Source: an uncultured Eubacteriales bacterium
GTDB lineage: Bacteria > Bacillota > Clostridia > Christensenellales > Aristaeellaceae
Assembly (NCBI GenBank): GCA_900320085.1
Contig: ONRC01000030.1
Location: 364 to 61,133 of the forward strand
Reading direction: 5' to 3'
Length of the DNA: 60,770 nt
The translations under genes were made by a program, and so were the position numbers. The notes beneath the pieces are model-generated. The model worked only from the letters and a program-made list of their open reading frames with translations. It was not told the DNA's origin and ran no database searches. Position 1 is the first letter of the stretch, and the number at the start of each line of letters is the position of its first letter. Positions 8,496 to 15,853 of the stretch are shown here, piece after piece.

Positions 8496-8593
8496 GGTCC
8501 GCCTCCCAACTGATTTGATTCTTCTCCCGCTTCGCCCGGAGAGGGGCGCAGCCGAAGCGCTGGTGAATGAACTGCATAGTCCGTGAAACGATC

Positions 8594-8607
8594 TTGAAAC
8601 CGGTTTC
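8594..8607. promoter_or_regulatory. cre/LacI-family operator in the permease leader
   Basis: TGAAACCGGTTTCA is a perfect 14-bp palindrome that fits the catabolite-responsive element consensus TGWAANCGNTNWCA and the general operator form of LacI-family repressors. It lies about 95 bp downstream of the -10 of the sugar importer promoter, a roadblock position. The binder could be CcpA or the LacI-family protein encoded at 9638-10669; sequence alone does not decide. Confidence 0.7.
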
Positions 8608-8701
8608 AGATATGAAAAAGAAAAATACGGACGCTTTCCCCTCTTCGTTTTCTTTTTCCACAAGCTGGAATATCATTTGCCGGTTTCCTGTTAGCAGACT
8701 C

Positions 8702-8730
8702 ATTATAGCAGAACAAAAAACAGATTGCAA
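8702..8730 (-). promoter_or_regulatory. Promoter of the sugar importer operon
   Basis: TTGCAA (8725-8730) and TATAAT (8702-8707), 17 bp apart on the minus strand. The predicted leader of about 200 bases holds the 14-bp cre-like operator. Confidence 0.8.
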
Positions 8731-8816
8731 GACTTAAATTATCAATCTGGTGATTTTTTTGCCGTCTTTTTCATTTTTGGGGCTGCGCTGCTTCATTTTG
8801 ATAGGACGCTTTAATC

Positions 8817-9138
8817 TACGAGGGATTAGGGAATAGGGATTAGGAAAACGAGAGTGCAGATGATATACCGTGCACTTTAAGATCAACGGACAAACATTTT
8901 ATCGTTCAACTAACATTGTCATCCCGAGCGAAGCCGAACCAGAGGTGAGGCGCAGTCGAGGGACCTGAGAACTGGATTTCATGTTGCGTGACTGTATATG
9001 CTTCTCTCAGGTCCCTCCACTCCGCTGCGCTTCGGTCGGGATGACAGAATAACATTCGCAGTAACTGTTGCATCGTGTTATCATTATCAATCTGTACTCT
9101 GCACTCTCCTAATCCCTATTCCCTAATCCCTCGTGTAT
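8817..9138. repeat. Nested inverted-repeat block
   Basis: Outer arms (8817-8859 and 9091-9138) carry inverted copies of TTAGGGAATAGGGATTAGG plus the AGAGTGCAG heptads. Inner arms (GTCATCCCGAGCGAAGC at 8918 onward, TCGGGATGAC ending 9045) enclose GAGGGACCTGAGA and its inverse. It fills the gene-free stretch between the importer promoter and the DUF3592 gene. No coding potential is recognisable. The inner part resembles a 'TCATCCCGAG' intergenic repeat seen in many anaerobe genomes (from memory, not checked). Confidence 0.7.
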
Positions 9139-9166
9139 TAAAGTCCCCTCCGCGCAAGCCTTCATT

Positions 9167-9610
9167 TCACCCCAAATAAGCGATCAGGGCAAACGCCGCC
9201 GCGCCGACAAGGCCCAGCAGCCCGCCCACAAGGCAATGCTTTCCGGCGCGGTAATCCGCTTCATCCCCCGCGATATGATATTTTTCAGGATCAGACGGGT
9301 CGTAAAGCACGTCCACGCTGCTGCCGACCTCCAATTTCTCCCCCAGCCGGAAGCCGACAGGATAGTCGCTTTCGTACTCCCTGCCCTCTGCGGTATAACG
9401 AATCACAGGATACCAGTAGGTAATCGGAGCCGTGTTTCTCCCTCGCCTCTGCTGCTTCCGTTCGTCCACGACCACGCCGGTGGTTTGGCTCGTTTGTTCC
9501 TCATCCCGCCGACGGCTGTACCGCAGGCTGTAAATCCCGGCAATGATAAAGAAAGCGGCCATTCCGCCAAGGATACCGAAAATCAGGAGCGCGCTTTGCA
9601 TATTGGTCAT
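9167..9610 (-). CDS. DUF3592 membrane protein
   Basis: A 147-residue protein with an N-terminal helix (about 6-28), a charged linker, an extracytoplasmic beta-rich DUF3592 domain (TGVVVDE, YWYPVIRYTAEGREY, VDVLYDPSDPEKYHI) and a C-terminal helix (about 127-146). The domain family is of unknown function. Start chosen at the ATG with GGGAGGACAGAAC. It sits 27 bp downstream of the LacI-family gene in the same direction, so the two are probably cotranscribed. Confidence 0.8.
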   Translation of the reverse strand: MTNMQSALLIFGILGGMAAFFIIAGIYSLRYSRRRDEEQTSQTTGVVVDERKQQRRGRNTAPITYWYPVIRYTAEGREYESDYPVGFRLGEKLEVGSSVDVLYDPSDPEKYHIAGDEADYRAGKHCLVGGLLGLVGAAAFALIAYLG

Positions 9611-9637
9611 GTTCTGTCCTCCCTTCTCTATCCCGCG

Positions 9638-10669
9638 TCAGGAAGAAATCCTGCGGCAGGAGCTTCTTTCCGTGATGAAAACAGGCACCAGCTGATCATT
9701 GGGCAAATCTTCGATCGCCCCGGTATACAGCGCCGCGTCCAGCAGCATGGAGGCGAACAGCTGATAGTCATAGCTCACCGAGGTCAGCTCCGGGGAGGTG
9801 ATGGAGCTGACGAAGGTATCGTCAAAGCCGATCACGGACATATCCTCCGGCACCCGCACACCGCGGCTGTTCAGCTCCCGCAGAATTCCCGCGGACACCA
9901 TATCGTTCATCCCCAGGATGGCAGTCGGCAGCTTCCCACATTGCAGCAGCTTTTCAATTCCTACCCGTCCGGACGCCGCGTCGTACAGCGGCACATGCAC
10001 CAGCCATTCCTCCCGGAACGGCAATTGATATGCCTGAATGATTTCACGAAAGCGGGCCAAGCGCTGCTGGGTGCCGTAATACGGAATGCCCGTATAGATG
10101 AATCCGATCTCCCTGTGACCCAGGCCGATCAGATACTTCATGGCCAGCTCCATGGACGCCCGGTGGTCAATGGCGATGCCCGGCACCCCCGGCATGGGGC
10201 TGCGGGACCCGGCGATGATGCGGGTCGCCTCCCGGGCGGAGGAAAGCAGGCTGATAAACGCGGGGTCGGGCTCCTCCAGGTCAATGCGTCCGCCACACAT
10301 GATGATGGCGTCGGACTGCAATTCCCGCAGCTTGGTCAGCATGGCGATTTCAAAGGCGGGGGTGGAATGGGTGTTCATCATCAGGGTGGCGTAGCCGCGC
10401 TTGAACGCTTCGTTTTCAATGGCAGTAAACACGCTGATATAATAGGGGTTGCCCGAATCCGCCACCACCATGCCGATGAGGCGGGACCGGTTTTCCGTCA
10501 GCGCCCTGGCCAGCGCGTTCGGGCGGAATTGGTATTTTTCGATCAGCTCCATCACCCGCTCCCGCTTGCCGGGGCTCACCGCCGTCGCGCCGGTCAGGAT
10601 GCGGGACACCGTCGCGGGCGAAACCCCGGCTTCCCGAGCGATGTCGTAAATCGTGATATTCTTTTTCAT
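9638..10669 (-). CDS. LacI family transcriptional regulator
   Basis: A 343-residue repressor: an N-terminal helix-turn-helix and hinge (ITIYDIAREAGVSPATVSRIL, then ALARAL), then a periplasmic-binding-protein-like effector domain (about 60-340) with MVVADSGNPYY and SVIGFDD. Length is typical. ATG 10669 follows GGGGAAAG; a TTG seven codons earlier is less likely. It is divergently placed from nothing but heads the minus-strand sugar locus, so it probably controls the importer and GH2 gene in response to their substrate. A GCAAA-ACG-TTTGC palindrome between its promoter and start suggests autoregulation. Target assignment is inference from position. Confidence 0.93.
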   Translation of the reverse strand: MKKNITIYDIAREAGVSPATVSRILTGATAVSPGKRERVMELIEKYQFRPNALARALTENRSRLIGMVVADSGNPYYISVFTAIENEAFKRGYATLMMNTHSTPAFEIAMLTKLRELQSDAIIMCGGRIDLEEPDPAFISLLSSAREATRIIAGSRSPMPGVPGIAIDHRASMELAMKYLIGLGHREIGFIYTGIPYYGTQQRLARFREIIQAYQLPFREEWLVHVPLYDAASGRVGIEKLLQCGKLPTAILGMNDMVSAGILRELNSRGVRVPEDMSVIGFDDTFVSSITSPELTSVSYDYQLFASMLLDAALYTGAIEDLPNDQLVPVFITERSSCRRISS

Positions 10670-10696
10670 ATCGCTTTCCCCTATCGCCAAACGTCA

Positions 10697-10709
10697 GCAA
10701 AACGTTTGC
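10697..10709. promoter_or_regulatory. LacI-type palindrome at the regulator's own start
   Basis: GCAAA and TTTGC flank ACG, a half-site pattern typical for LacI-family operators. It lies 28 bp upstream of the regulator's ATG and about 20 bp downstream of its -10 element, which fits autorepression. It differs from the importer site (TGAAACC-GGTTTCA), so the two may have different binders. Confidence 0.5.
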
Positions 10710-10730
10710 ATATTCGGGCTTTCCATTTTT

Positions 10731-10759
10731 ATTGTATCAAATCGCGTCTCATTTGACAA
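10731..10759 (-). promoter_or_regulatory. Promoter of the LacI-family gene
   Basis: TTGTCA (10754-10759) and TACAAT (10731-10736), 17 bp apart on the minus strand, immediately downstream of the tRNA operon terminator. Confidence 0.75.
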
Positions 10760-10783
10760 GAACGCGTTTGTCCAATCAGACGC

Positions 10784-10815
10784 AAAAAAAGAAGTCCCGC
10801 TCACGGAACTTCTTT
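10784..10815 (-). terminator. Terminator of the tRNA operon
   Basis: Minus-strand stem AAAGAAGT/ACTTCTTT extended by TCC/GGG, followed by seven T (10784-10790). It lies 6 bp beyond tRNA-Cys. Confidence 0.85.
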
Positions 10816-10820
10816 CTCAG

Positions 10821-10892
10821 AGGCGCCATCCGGATTCGGACCGGAGAGTAAAGGTTTTGCAGACCTTCGCCTTACCACTTGGCTATGGCGCC
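10821..10892 (-). tRNA. tRNA-Cys (GCA)
   Basis: A complete cloverleaf with acceptor GGCGCCA/TGGCGCC, anticodon loop CTGCAAA (GCA) and T-loop GGTCCGAATCC. CCA is not encoded. Last gene of the five-tRNA operon. Confidence 0.96.
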
Positions 10893-10900
10893 TTAAAAAA

Positions 10901-10976
10901 TGGAGCGGTAGACGAGGCTCGGACTCGCGACCTCCACCTTGGCAAGGTGGCGCTCTACCAACTGAGCTACTACCGC
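10901..10976 (-). tRNA. tRNA-Gly (GCC)
   Basis: Acceptor GCGGTAG/CTACCGC, anticodon loop CTTGCCA (GCC), encoded CCA end. It is spaced 8 bp from tRNA-Cys. Confidence 0.97.
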
Positions 10977-10987
10977 TTATTAGAAGG

Positions 10988-11060
10988 TGCCTTGGGGCGG
11001 AGTTGAACCACCGACACTGTGATTTTCAGTCACATGCTCTACCAGCTGAGCTACCAAGGC
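10988..11060 (-). tRNA. tRNA-Phe (GAA)
   Basis: Acceptor GCCTTGG/CCAAGGC, anticodon loop CTGAAAA (GAA), T-loop GGTTCAACTCC. CCA not encoded. It lies close to the Phe/Tyr biosynthetic operon whose leader would be read with this tRNA. Confidence 0.97.
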
Positions 11061-11065
11061 AAATA

Positions 11066-11143
11066 TGGCGACCCGGAAGGGGCTCGAACCCTCGACCTCC
11101 AGCGTGACAGGCTGGCATTCTAAACCGACTGAACTACCGGGCC
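11066..11143 (-). tRNA. tRNA-Asp (GTC)
   Basis: Acceptor GGCCCGG/CCGGGTC with one G-U pair, anticodon loop CTGTCAC (GTC), T-loop GGTTCGAGCCC, encoded CCA end. Confidence 0.97.
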
Positions 11144-11154
11144 ATAATTGTGAG

Positions 11155-11227
11155 TGGGAACAACAGGGCTCGAACCTGTGACCCTTTGCTTGTAAGGCAA
11201 ATGCTCTCCCAGCTGAGCTATGCTCCC
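11155..11227 (-). tRNA. tRNA-Val (TAC)
   Basis: Acceptor GGGAGCA/TGTTCCC, anticodon loop CTTACAA (TAC), T-loop GGTTCGAGCCC, CCA not encoded. First gene of the operon. Confidence 0.97.
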
Positions 11228-11266
11228 CCGCTCCTCCGCAACGGTTCCCCGCGCGGCACGTCAGAT

Positions 11267-11295
11267 ATAATAACAGATAATCCCGGTTTTGTCAA
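11267..11295 (-). promoter_or_regulatory. Promoter of the tRNA operon
   Basis: TTGACA (11290-11295) and TATTAT (11267-11272), 17 bp apart on the minus strand, followed by a GC-rich discriminator region usual for stable RNA promoters. Confidence 0.85.
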
Positions 11296-11352
11296 CCTGT
11301 TTTCAAAAAAAAATTTAGCAATGGGAAATACAGGAGAAATACAGCCTTTCCC

Positions 11353-11381
11353 TTGAAAGAGAATGAGAAATGTGGTAAGCT
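11353..11381 (+). promoter_or_regulatory. Promoter of the aromatic amino-acid operon
   Basis: TTGAAA (11353-11358) and TAAGCT (11376-11381), 17 bp apart, about 20 bp ahead of the leader peptide start. The -10 is weak but placement fits. Confidence 0.55.
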
Positions 11382-11408
11382 GTTCCCGGATTTTGAAGGA
11401 GGATTTTT

Positions 11409-11468
11409 ATGATGCGTATCTTCGCGGCGGCTTACTTTTATTTTCGCTTTACCGGGTTTCGCAGGTAA
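11409..11468 (+). CDS. Phe/Tyr leader peptide of the aromatic operon
   Basis: A 19-residue reading frame, MMRIFAAAYFYFRFTGFRR, with a strong AAGGAGGA site 5 bases ahead. Five Phe and two Tyr are packed into residues 5-17, and the frame ends 37 bases before a rho-independent terminator. This is the architecture of attenuation leaders such as pheL: ribosome stalling at Phe/Tyr codons when charged tRNA is scarce would let the segment around the stop codon pair with the 5' arm of the terminator. The first structural gene, aroF, starts 119 bases downstream. Expression of the peptide is inferred, not shown. Confidence 0.8.
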   Translation: MMRIFAAAYFYFRFTGFRR

Positions 11469-11504
11469 GGCGTGCTTCCGCATGAAAAGAAACTGAGAAG
11501 ATTC

Positions 11505-11540
11505 AGGGCCTTGCGGTGCGTGCCATCGCGGGGCCCTTTT
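11505..11540 (+). terminator. Attenuator terminator ahead of aroF
   Basis: A stem AGGGCC/GGCCCT extended by TTGCG/CGCGG (with G-U pairs) and followed by TTTT. It lies between the leader peptide and aroF inside the transcript. GCCTT in its 5' arm (11508-11512) can alternatively pair with AAGGC at the leader stop codon (11467-11471), a candidate antiterminator. Confidence 0.75.
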
Positions 11541-11587
11541 CATTACAATAAAATCACCGTCACACAGAATGACAGGAGGAAAGCGCA

Positions 11588-12595
11588 ATGATTATTCTGC
11601 TCAAAAACAAGGCCGATCAAAAACAGGTGGACAACCTGACTGCGTGGCTCAAATCCATGGGCTTCAATATCCACATGTCCGTCGGCGAAAGCCAGACCAT
11701 CATGGGCCTGATCGGCGACACGTCCCGGGTGGACATCGACGTGATCAAGAGCCTGGAGATCGTGGAGAACGTACAGCGGGTGCAGGAGCCCTACAAGAAC
11801 GCCAACCGCAAGTTCCACGCCGAGGACACCGTGGTGGACATCGGCGGCAAAGCGAAGATCGGCGGCGGGCATTTCGAGATCATCGCCGGGCCCTGCTCCG
11901 TGGAGAACGAGGAGCAGATCGTGTATGTCGCCAAGCGGGTCAAGGCGGCGGGGGCCAAGCTGCTGCGGGGCGGCGCGTTCAAGCCCCGTACATCGCCGTA
12001 TGCTTTCCAGGGTCTGCATGAGGAGGGCATCCGCCTGCTGCTGCTGGCAAAGCAGGAAACGGGCCTGCCCATCGTGACGGAGATCATGGACGTGAACCAT
12101 CTGCCGCTGTTTGAGGACGTGGACGTGATTCAGGTGGGCGCACGGAACATGCAGAACTTTGAGCTGCTGAAAGAGCTGGGCCAGATCAGGAAGCCCATCC
12201 TCTTAAAGCGCGGCCTGGCCAACACCATCCAGGAGTGGCTCATGAGCGCGGAATACATCATGGCGGGCGGCAACGACCAGGTCATCCTCTGCGAGCGCGG
12301 CATCCGCACCTTTGAAACCGCCACCCGCAACACGCTGGATCTGGCCGCCGTGCCCGTGCTGCACAAGCTGACCCACCTGCCCGTCGTCGTGGACCCCAGC
12401 CACGCCACCGGCTACGCCCACCTGGTCAAGCCCATGGCCGTGGCCGCCACCGCCGCCGGGGCCGACGGCCTGATGATCGAAGTGCACAACGACCCGCCCC
12501 ACGCCCTCTCTGACGGCGCCCAGTCCCTGACTCCCGACGCCTTTGACGACGTGGCGAAAACCGTGTTCGCCGTGCGGCCTTTTGCGTGCAGGTAA
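11588..12595 (+). CDS. aroF: DAHP synthase (3-deoxy-7-phosphoheptulonate synthase)
   Basis: Condenses phosphoenolpyruvate and erythrose 4-phosphate, the first step of the shikimate pathway. The 335 residues comprise an N-terminal ferredoxin-like regulatory domain (about 1-70), as in the type I-beta Thermotoga enzyme, then the TIM barrel with [10 protein letters not shown] (98-107), [22 protein letters not shown] and VVDPSHATG, which hold the metal and substrate residues. In the family, the N-terminal domain binds Phe or Tyr for feedback inhibition. AGGAGGAAAG precedes the ATG. It is the first structural gene of the operon, right after the Phe/Tyr attenuator. Confidence 0.96.
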   Translation: MIILLKNKADQKQVDNLTAWLKSMGFNIHMSVGESQTIMGLIGDTSRVDIDVIKSLEIVENVQRVQEPYKNANRKFHAEDTVVDIGGKAKIGGGHFEIIAGPCSVENEEQIVYVAKRVKAAGAKLLRGGAFKPRTSPYAFQGLHEEGIRLLLLAKQETGLPIVTEIMDVNHLPLFEDVDVIQVGARNMQNFELLKELGQIRKPILLKRGLANTIQEWLMSAEYIMAGGNDQVILCERGIRTFETATRNTLDLAAVPVLHKLTHLPVVVDPSHATGYAHLVKPMAVAATAAGADGLMIEVHNDPPHALSDGAQSLTPDAFDDVAKTVFAVRPFACR

Positions 12596-12614
12596 AGGGA
12601 ACGAGGGGAGACGT

Positions 12615-12641
12615 GTACTTTCCTGGAGCCCAGGAAAGTAC
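12615..12641. repeat. Perfect 12-bp hairpin between aroF and the ferredoxin gene
   Basis: Stem GTACTTTCCTGG with a 3-base loop AGC and a perfect complement. There is no T-run. It is of the REP-like 'TTTCCTGG...CCAGGAAA' type and lies where the foreign-looking ferredoxin gene joins the aromatic operon. Confidence 0.6.
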
Positions 12642-12693
12642 CAAAGGAGGCAAAAGGGTATACTGGCAAACCGGAATTTGTGGGGATACAAAG

Positions 12694-13512
12694 ATGAAGA
12701 AATATGCGATGCCGATCATTATGCTGGTTGTATTTGAAACGATTGCAATCACCTTATGGCTGACAAAGGGCAATCTGTTCTATCTGTTTAATTTCAGCTA
12801 TATTGGCCTGTCCATCTCGCTGGGCGTCTTCCTGTTTATCAGACAATACAAGCATGCCAGGCGCATTGTTCAACTGCTTGTCGGTCTGTACATGCTTATT
12901 TATCTCGGATTGATCTGTAACGAAAACATGCAGATCGAAGGATTCTGGTATTATCTGTTCACAGGAGTATTTGAGGCGGCCACTATCCATTATGCTGTGG
13001 CCAAGATATTCGGACCGCTGATTTTCGGACGCGGATGGTGCGGATATGCCTGTTGGACGGCAATGGTGCTGGATTTTCTGCCCTTTAAAGCACCAAAGCA
13101 GCCGCGGAGGCAATTGGGGTGGATCAGGTATATCACCTTTGCTGCCTCTCTCATATTTGTTGCAGTATTGTTCCTTGCGCATGTGGGGAACATTGAGAGG
13201 ATCATGTTCTGGGCATTTATCCTTGGCAACATTCTGTATTATGCGACAGGGATCATCCTTGCATTTGCCTTCCAGGACAATCGGGCTTTCTGCAAATACA
13301 TCTGTCCGATTACAGTTTTCCTGAAGCCGATGAGTTATTTTTCTCTGATTCGTTTGAAATGCGACAAGGAGAAATGCATCTCTTGTGGGAAATGCAAACG
13401 TGTTTGTCCGATGAATGTGGATGTGACTGATAATTCAAGGAAACGTGAAAACGGAACGGAATGTATCTTATGCATGGAGTGCGTAAGAAACTGTCCGAAA
13501 GGCGCTTTATGA
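12694..13512 (+). CDS. Membrane polyferredoxin (NapH/YccM-like 4Fe-4S protein)
   Basis: A 272-residue membrane protein with about six helices, a conserved FGRGWCGYACW segment (about 110-120), KYICPITVF, and a C-terminal double 4Fe-4S ferredoxin domain (CISCGKCKRVCP and CILCMECVRNCPKG). NapH/CcoG/YccM relatives pass electrons across or along the membrane. Partner unknown. ATG 12694 is assigned by homology; its RBS is weak (GGGGA). The gene sits between aroF and tyrA although it has no known role in aromatic synthesis. Its codon use (many AT-ending codons) differs clearly from its GC-rich neighbours, which suggests recent acquisition. Confidence 0.85.
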   Translation: MKKYAMPIIMLVVFETIAITLWLTKGNLFYLFNFSYIGLSISLGVFLFIRQYKHARRIVQLLVGLYMLIYLGLICNENMQIEGFWYYLFTGVFEAATIHYAVAKIFGPLIFGRGWCGYACWTAMVLDFLPFKAPKQPRRQLGWIRYITFAASLIFVAVLFLAHVGNIERIMFWAFILGNILYYATGIILAFAFQDNRAFCKYICPITVFLKPMSYFSLIRLKCDKEKCISCGKCKRVCPMNVDVTDNSRKRENGTECILCMECVRNCPKGAL

Positions 13513-13550
13513 CAACTTCCAATTTATAGAGGCGAGAGGAGGCATCCCGC

Positions 13551-14384
13551 ATGGTGTTCGGTATTGTGGGCCTGGGGCTGATCGGCGGTTCCCTGGCCCG
13601 GAGCATCAAGTTTCATTCCAAGCATACGGTGTACGGCTGCGACCTGAAAGAAACGGCGATCTTACAGGCCAAAATGGTGGGGGCTATCGACGGGGAACTG
13701 ACGGACGAAAACCTGCCGGACTGCGACGTCGTGCTGGTGGCGCTGTATCCCAAGGACGCGGTGGACTGGACGCTGAACCATATTGATGCTTTCAAGCCCG
13801 GTTCCCTGGTGATCGACTGCTGCGGAGTGAAGCGCTTCGTGTGCGGCCGACTGTACCCCGCTTTTGCAGGGAAGCAGGCCATATTTATCGGCGGCCATCC
13901 CATGGCGGGGCGGGAGCGCAGCGGCTTCACCTACGCCCAGGACGACCTGTTTGAAAACGCCTCCATGATCCTGGCCCCCGCGCCGGGCACGGACATTGAA
14001 ACCATCCGCCGGGCGAAGGAAATCTTCCTCTCCATCGGCTTTGCCAAGGTGCGCTTCACCACGCCTCAGGAGCATGACGAGATGATCGCCTTCACGTCCC
14101 AACTGGCCCACGTGGTTTCCAGCGCCTATGTGAAAACGCCGCTGGCCCCCAAGCACAAGGGCTTTTCCGCCGGAAGCTTCCGGGACATGACCCGCGTCGC
14201 CCGGCTCAACGAGGACATGTGGACGGAACTGTTCCTGGAAAACGACGACCTGCTGCTGACCCAGGTGGAAGCGCTGATCAAAAACATGCAGGAGTATTAC
14301 GACGCCCTCAAAAACCGCGACGAAGAACGCCTGCGCTTCCTGCTCCGGGAGGGAAGGGAAATCAAGGAAGCGCTGGATGAATAG
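13551..14384 (+). CDS. tyrA: Prephenate dehydrogenase
   Basis: Oxidative decarboxylation of prephenate to 4-hydroxyphenylpyruvate for tyrosine synthesis. The 277 residues start with the NAD-binding loop GLGLIGGS (7-14), followed by GGHPMAGRERSGF, where the His and surrounding residues line the prephenate site, and the helical C-terminal domain (TSQLAHVVSSAY). It is the short monofunctional form without an ACT domain. AGAGGAGG precedes the start. It belongs to the aromatic operon. Confidence 0.94.
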   Translation: MVFGIVGLGLIGGSLARSIKFHSKHTVYGCDLKETAILQAKMVGAIDGELTDENLPDCDVVLVALYPKDAVDWTLNHIDAFKPGSLVIDCCGVKRFVCGRLYPAFAGKQAIFIGGHPMAGRERSGFTYAQDDLFENASMILAPAPGTDIETIRRAKEIFLSIGFAKVRFTTPQEHDEMIAFTSQLAHVVSSAYVKTPLAPKHKGFSAGSFRDMTRVARLNEDMWTELFLENDDLLLTQVEALIKNMQEYYDALKNRDEERLRFLLREGREIKEALDE

Positions 14385-14394
14385 AGAAAACAGA

Positions 14395-14420
14395 GTGCAG
14401 AGTTCAGAGTGCAGATGATA
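14395..14420. repeat. AGAGTKC heptad run after tyrA
   Basis: Three tandem heptads AGAGTGC/AGAGTTC/AGAGTGC followed by AGATGATAT. They are the same units and same flanking tetramer context as at 8849 and, inverted, around 6570. With the 222-bp element that follows they fill most of the gene-free stretch 14385-14809. Confidence 0.6.
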
Positions 14421-14506
14421 TTGTGATTCAATCAGTTGGACCTGATTTTATATATCAAATCTGCGTGGTATTGTTCAGTATCTGAATGATTGAATCAAAG
14501 GACAAT

Positions 14507-14730
14507 CCAAAAGCCTTCCCCTTGAGGGGAAGGTGGGCCGCGCGGAATGAAGCTGAGGAAAGACATCAAGTGATTTTGCGCGGCTCGGATGAGGTGATTT
14601 GCTGGGTTTCCGCGAAGCCGTATGGTCCTCATCCATCATCACCTCATCAGTCAGGCGCGAATTTGCTTTATCCCGTTTCTCCACCTTGCTTCCGCGCCTG
14701 ACAGCTTCCCCTCAAGGGGAAGCCTTTTGC
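14507..14730. repeat. Inverted-repeat element, copy 2 (opposite orientation)
   Basis: Same layout as 4451-4672 but reversed: the GGGCCGCGCGGAA arm comes first and the GCGCCTGACAG arm last, while the AAAAGCCTTCCCCTT termini are preserved. It sits inside the aromatic operon between tyrA and aroB. It is palindromic throughout and likely folds in RNA. It contains no recognisable coding sequence. Confidence 0.8.
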
Positions 14731-14741
14731 AGGTTTCCTTA

Positions 14742-14771
14742 TTCAATGATTTGGGCAATCAAAAGTATAAT
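14742..14771 (+). promoter_or_regulatory. Possible internal promoter before aroB
   Basis: TTCAAT (14742-14747) and TATAAT (14766-14771), 18 bp apart, 38 bp ahead of aroB. It would provide attenuator-independent expression of the common pathway genes. Confidence 0.45.
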
Positions 14772-14809
14772 CTATCTGCGCTCTCCATCAAACCACCGGG
14801 GGTATTTCT

Positions 14810-15853
14810 ATGGAAAAAGTAAGAATCGAGGCTTCTGGCAGCTACGACGTGCTGATCGGGCCGGGGCTGATTTCGCGGGCCGGGGAGGAAATCGCCAGGG
14901 TGGTGAAGCCCTGCAAGGCGGCCATCATCACCGACGACACCGTGCGGATCCTGTACGGCGAAGCGGTGATGGACAGCCTGGCCGCGGCCGGGTTTGCACC
15001 GGAAATTTGGGCCTTCCCCCACGGAGAACAGCACAAAACCATGACCACCCTCAGCGACGCGCTGGAATGGCTGGGGGAGATTCAGCTGTCCCGGTCCGAT
15101 CTGGTGGTGGCCCTGGGCGGCGGCGTGCCGGGGGATCTGGCGGGCTTCGCCGCGGCGGTGTACAACCGGGGCACCCGCTTCGTCCAGATTCCCACCACGC
15201 TGCTGGCCGCCGTGGATTCCTCCGTGGGCGGCAAGACGGCGGTGGATCTGCGGGCGGGCAAGAACATGGCCGGGGCCTTTCACCAGCCCGAAATCGTGAT
15301 CTGCGATTCCGACGTGATCCGGGCTTTGCCCGCTGAGCTCAAACGGGACGGGCTGGCCGAAATGCTGAAATACGGCGTGCTGTGCGACCCGGAGCTGTTC
15401 GCGTCCCTGGGCACCAGCGCCTGGGAAGCCCGAATGGAGCAGATCATCGCCCGGTGCGTCGCCATCAAGCGGGACTATGTGGCGGGGGACGAACGGGACA
15501 ACGGCAAGCGCCAATTCCTGAACCTGGGCCACACCTTCGGCCACGCGGTGGAGAAGTGCTCGGGCTTCACCCTGACCCACGGCCAGGGCGTAGGCGTGGG
15601 TATGGTGATGGCAGCGAAGGCGGCGGGCATCGACCCCACCCCCATCGAGGACGCCTGCCTGGCCTGCGGCCTGCCCATTCGCGTGCCCTACTCCGCGGAA
15701 CAATTGGCCGCGGCGGCGCTGCACGATAAAAAGCGACGGGGCGGAAAGATTACTTTGGTACTGCCGGAGGCGGTGGGAAAGTGTTATCTTAAAACCATTC
15801 CCATTGAGGAATTGCCTGCTTATTTTGCCAAGGGTACAGGAGAAACACCATGA
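14810..15853 (+). CDS. aroB: 3-dehydroquinate synthase
   Basis: Cyclises DAHP to 3-dehydroquinate using NAD+ and a divalent metal. At 347 residues it is full length. The nucleotide loop GGGVPGDLAGF (about 102-112), TTLLAAVDSSVGGKT, the KRDGLAEMLKYG segment and the metal histidines in NLGHTFGHAVE are all present. The start follows GGGGGT. Its TGA overlaps the ATG of aroA by four bases, which points to coupled translation. Confidence 0.96.
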   Translation: MEKVRIEASGSYDVLIGPGLISRAGEEIARVVKPCKAAIITDDTVRILYGEAVMDSLAAAGFAPEIWAFPHGEQHKTMTTLSDALEWLGEIQLSRSDLVVALGGGVPGDLAGFAAAVYNRGTRFVQIPTTLLAAVDSSVGGKTAVDLRAGKNMAGAFHQPEIVICDSDVIRALPAELKRDGLAEMLKYGVLCDPELFASLGTSAWEARMEQIIARCVAIKRDYVAGDERDNGKRQFLNLGHTFGHAVEKCSGFTLTHGQGVGVGMVMAAKAAGIDPTPIEDACLACGLPIRVPYSAEQLAAAALHDKKRRGGKITLVLPEAVGKCYLKTIPIEELPAYFAKGTGETP

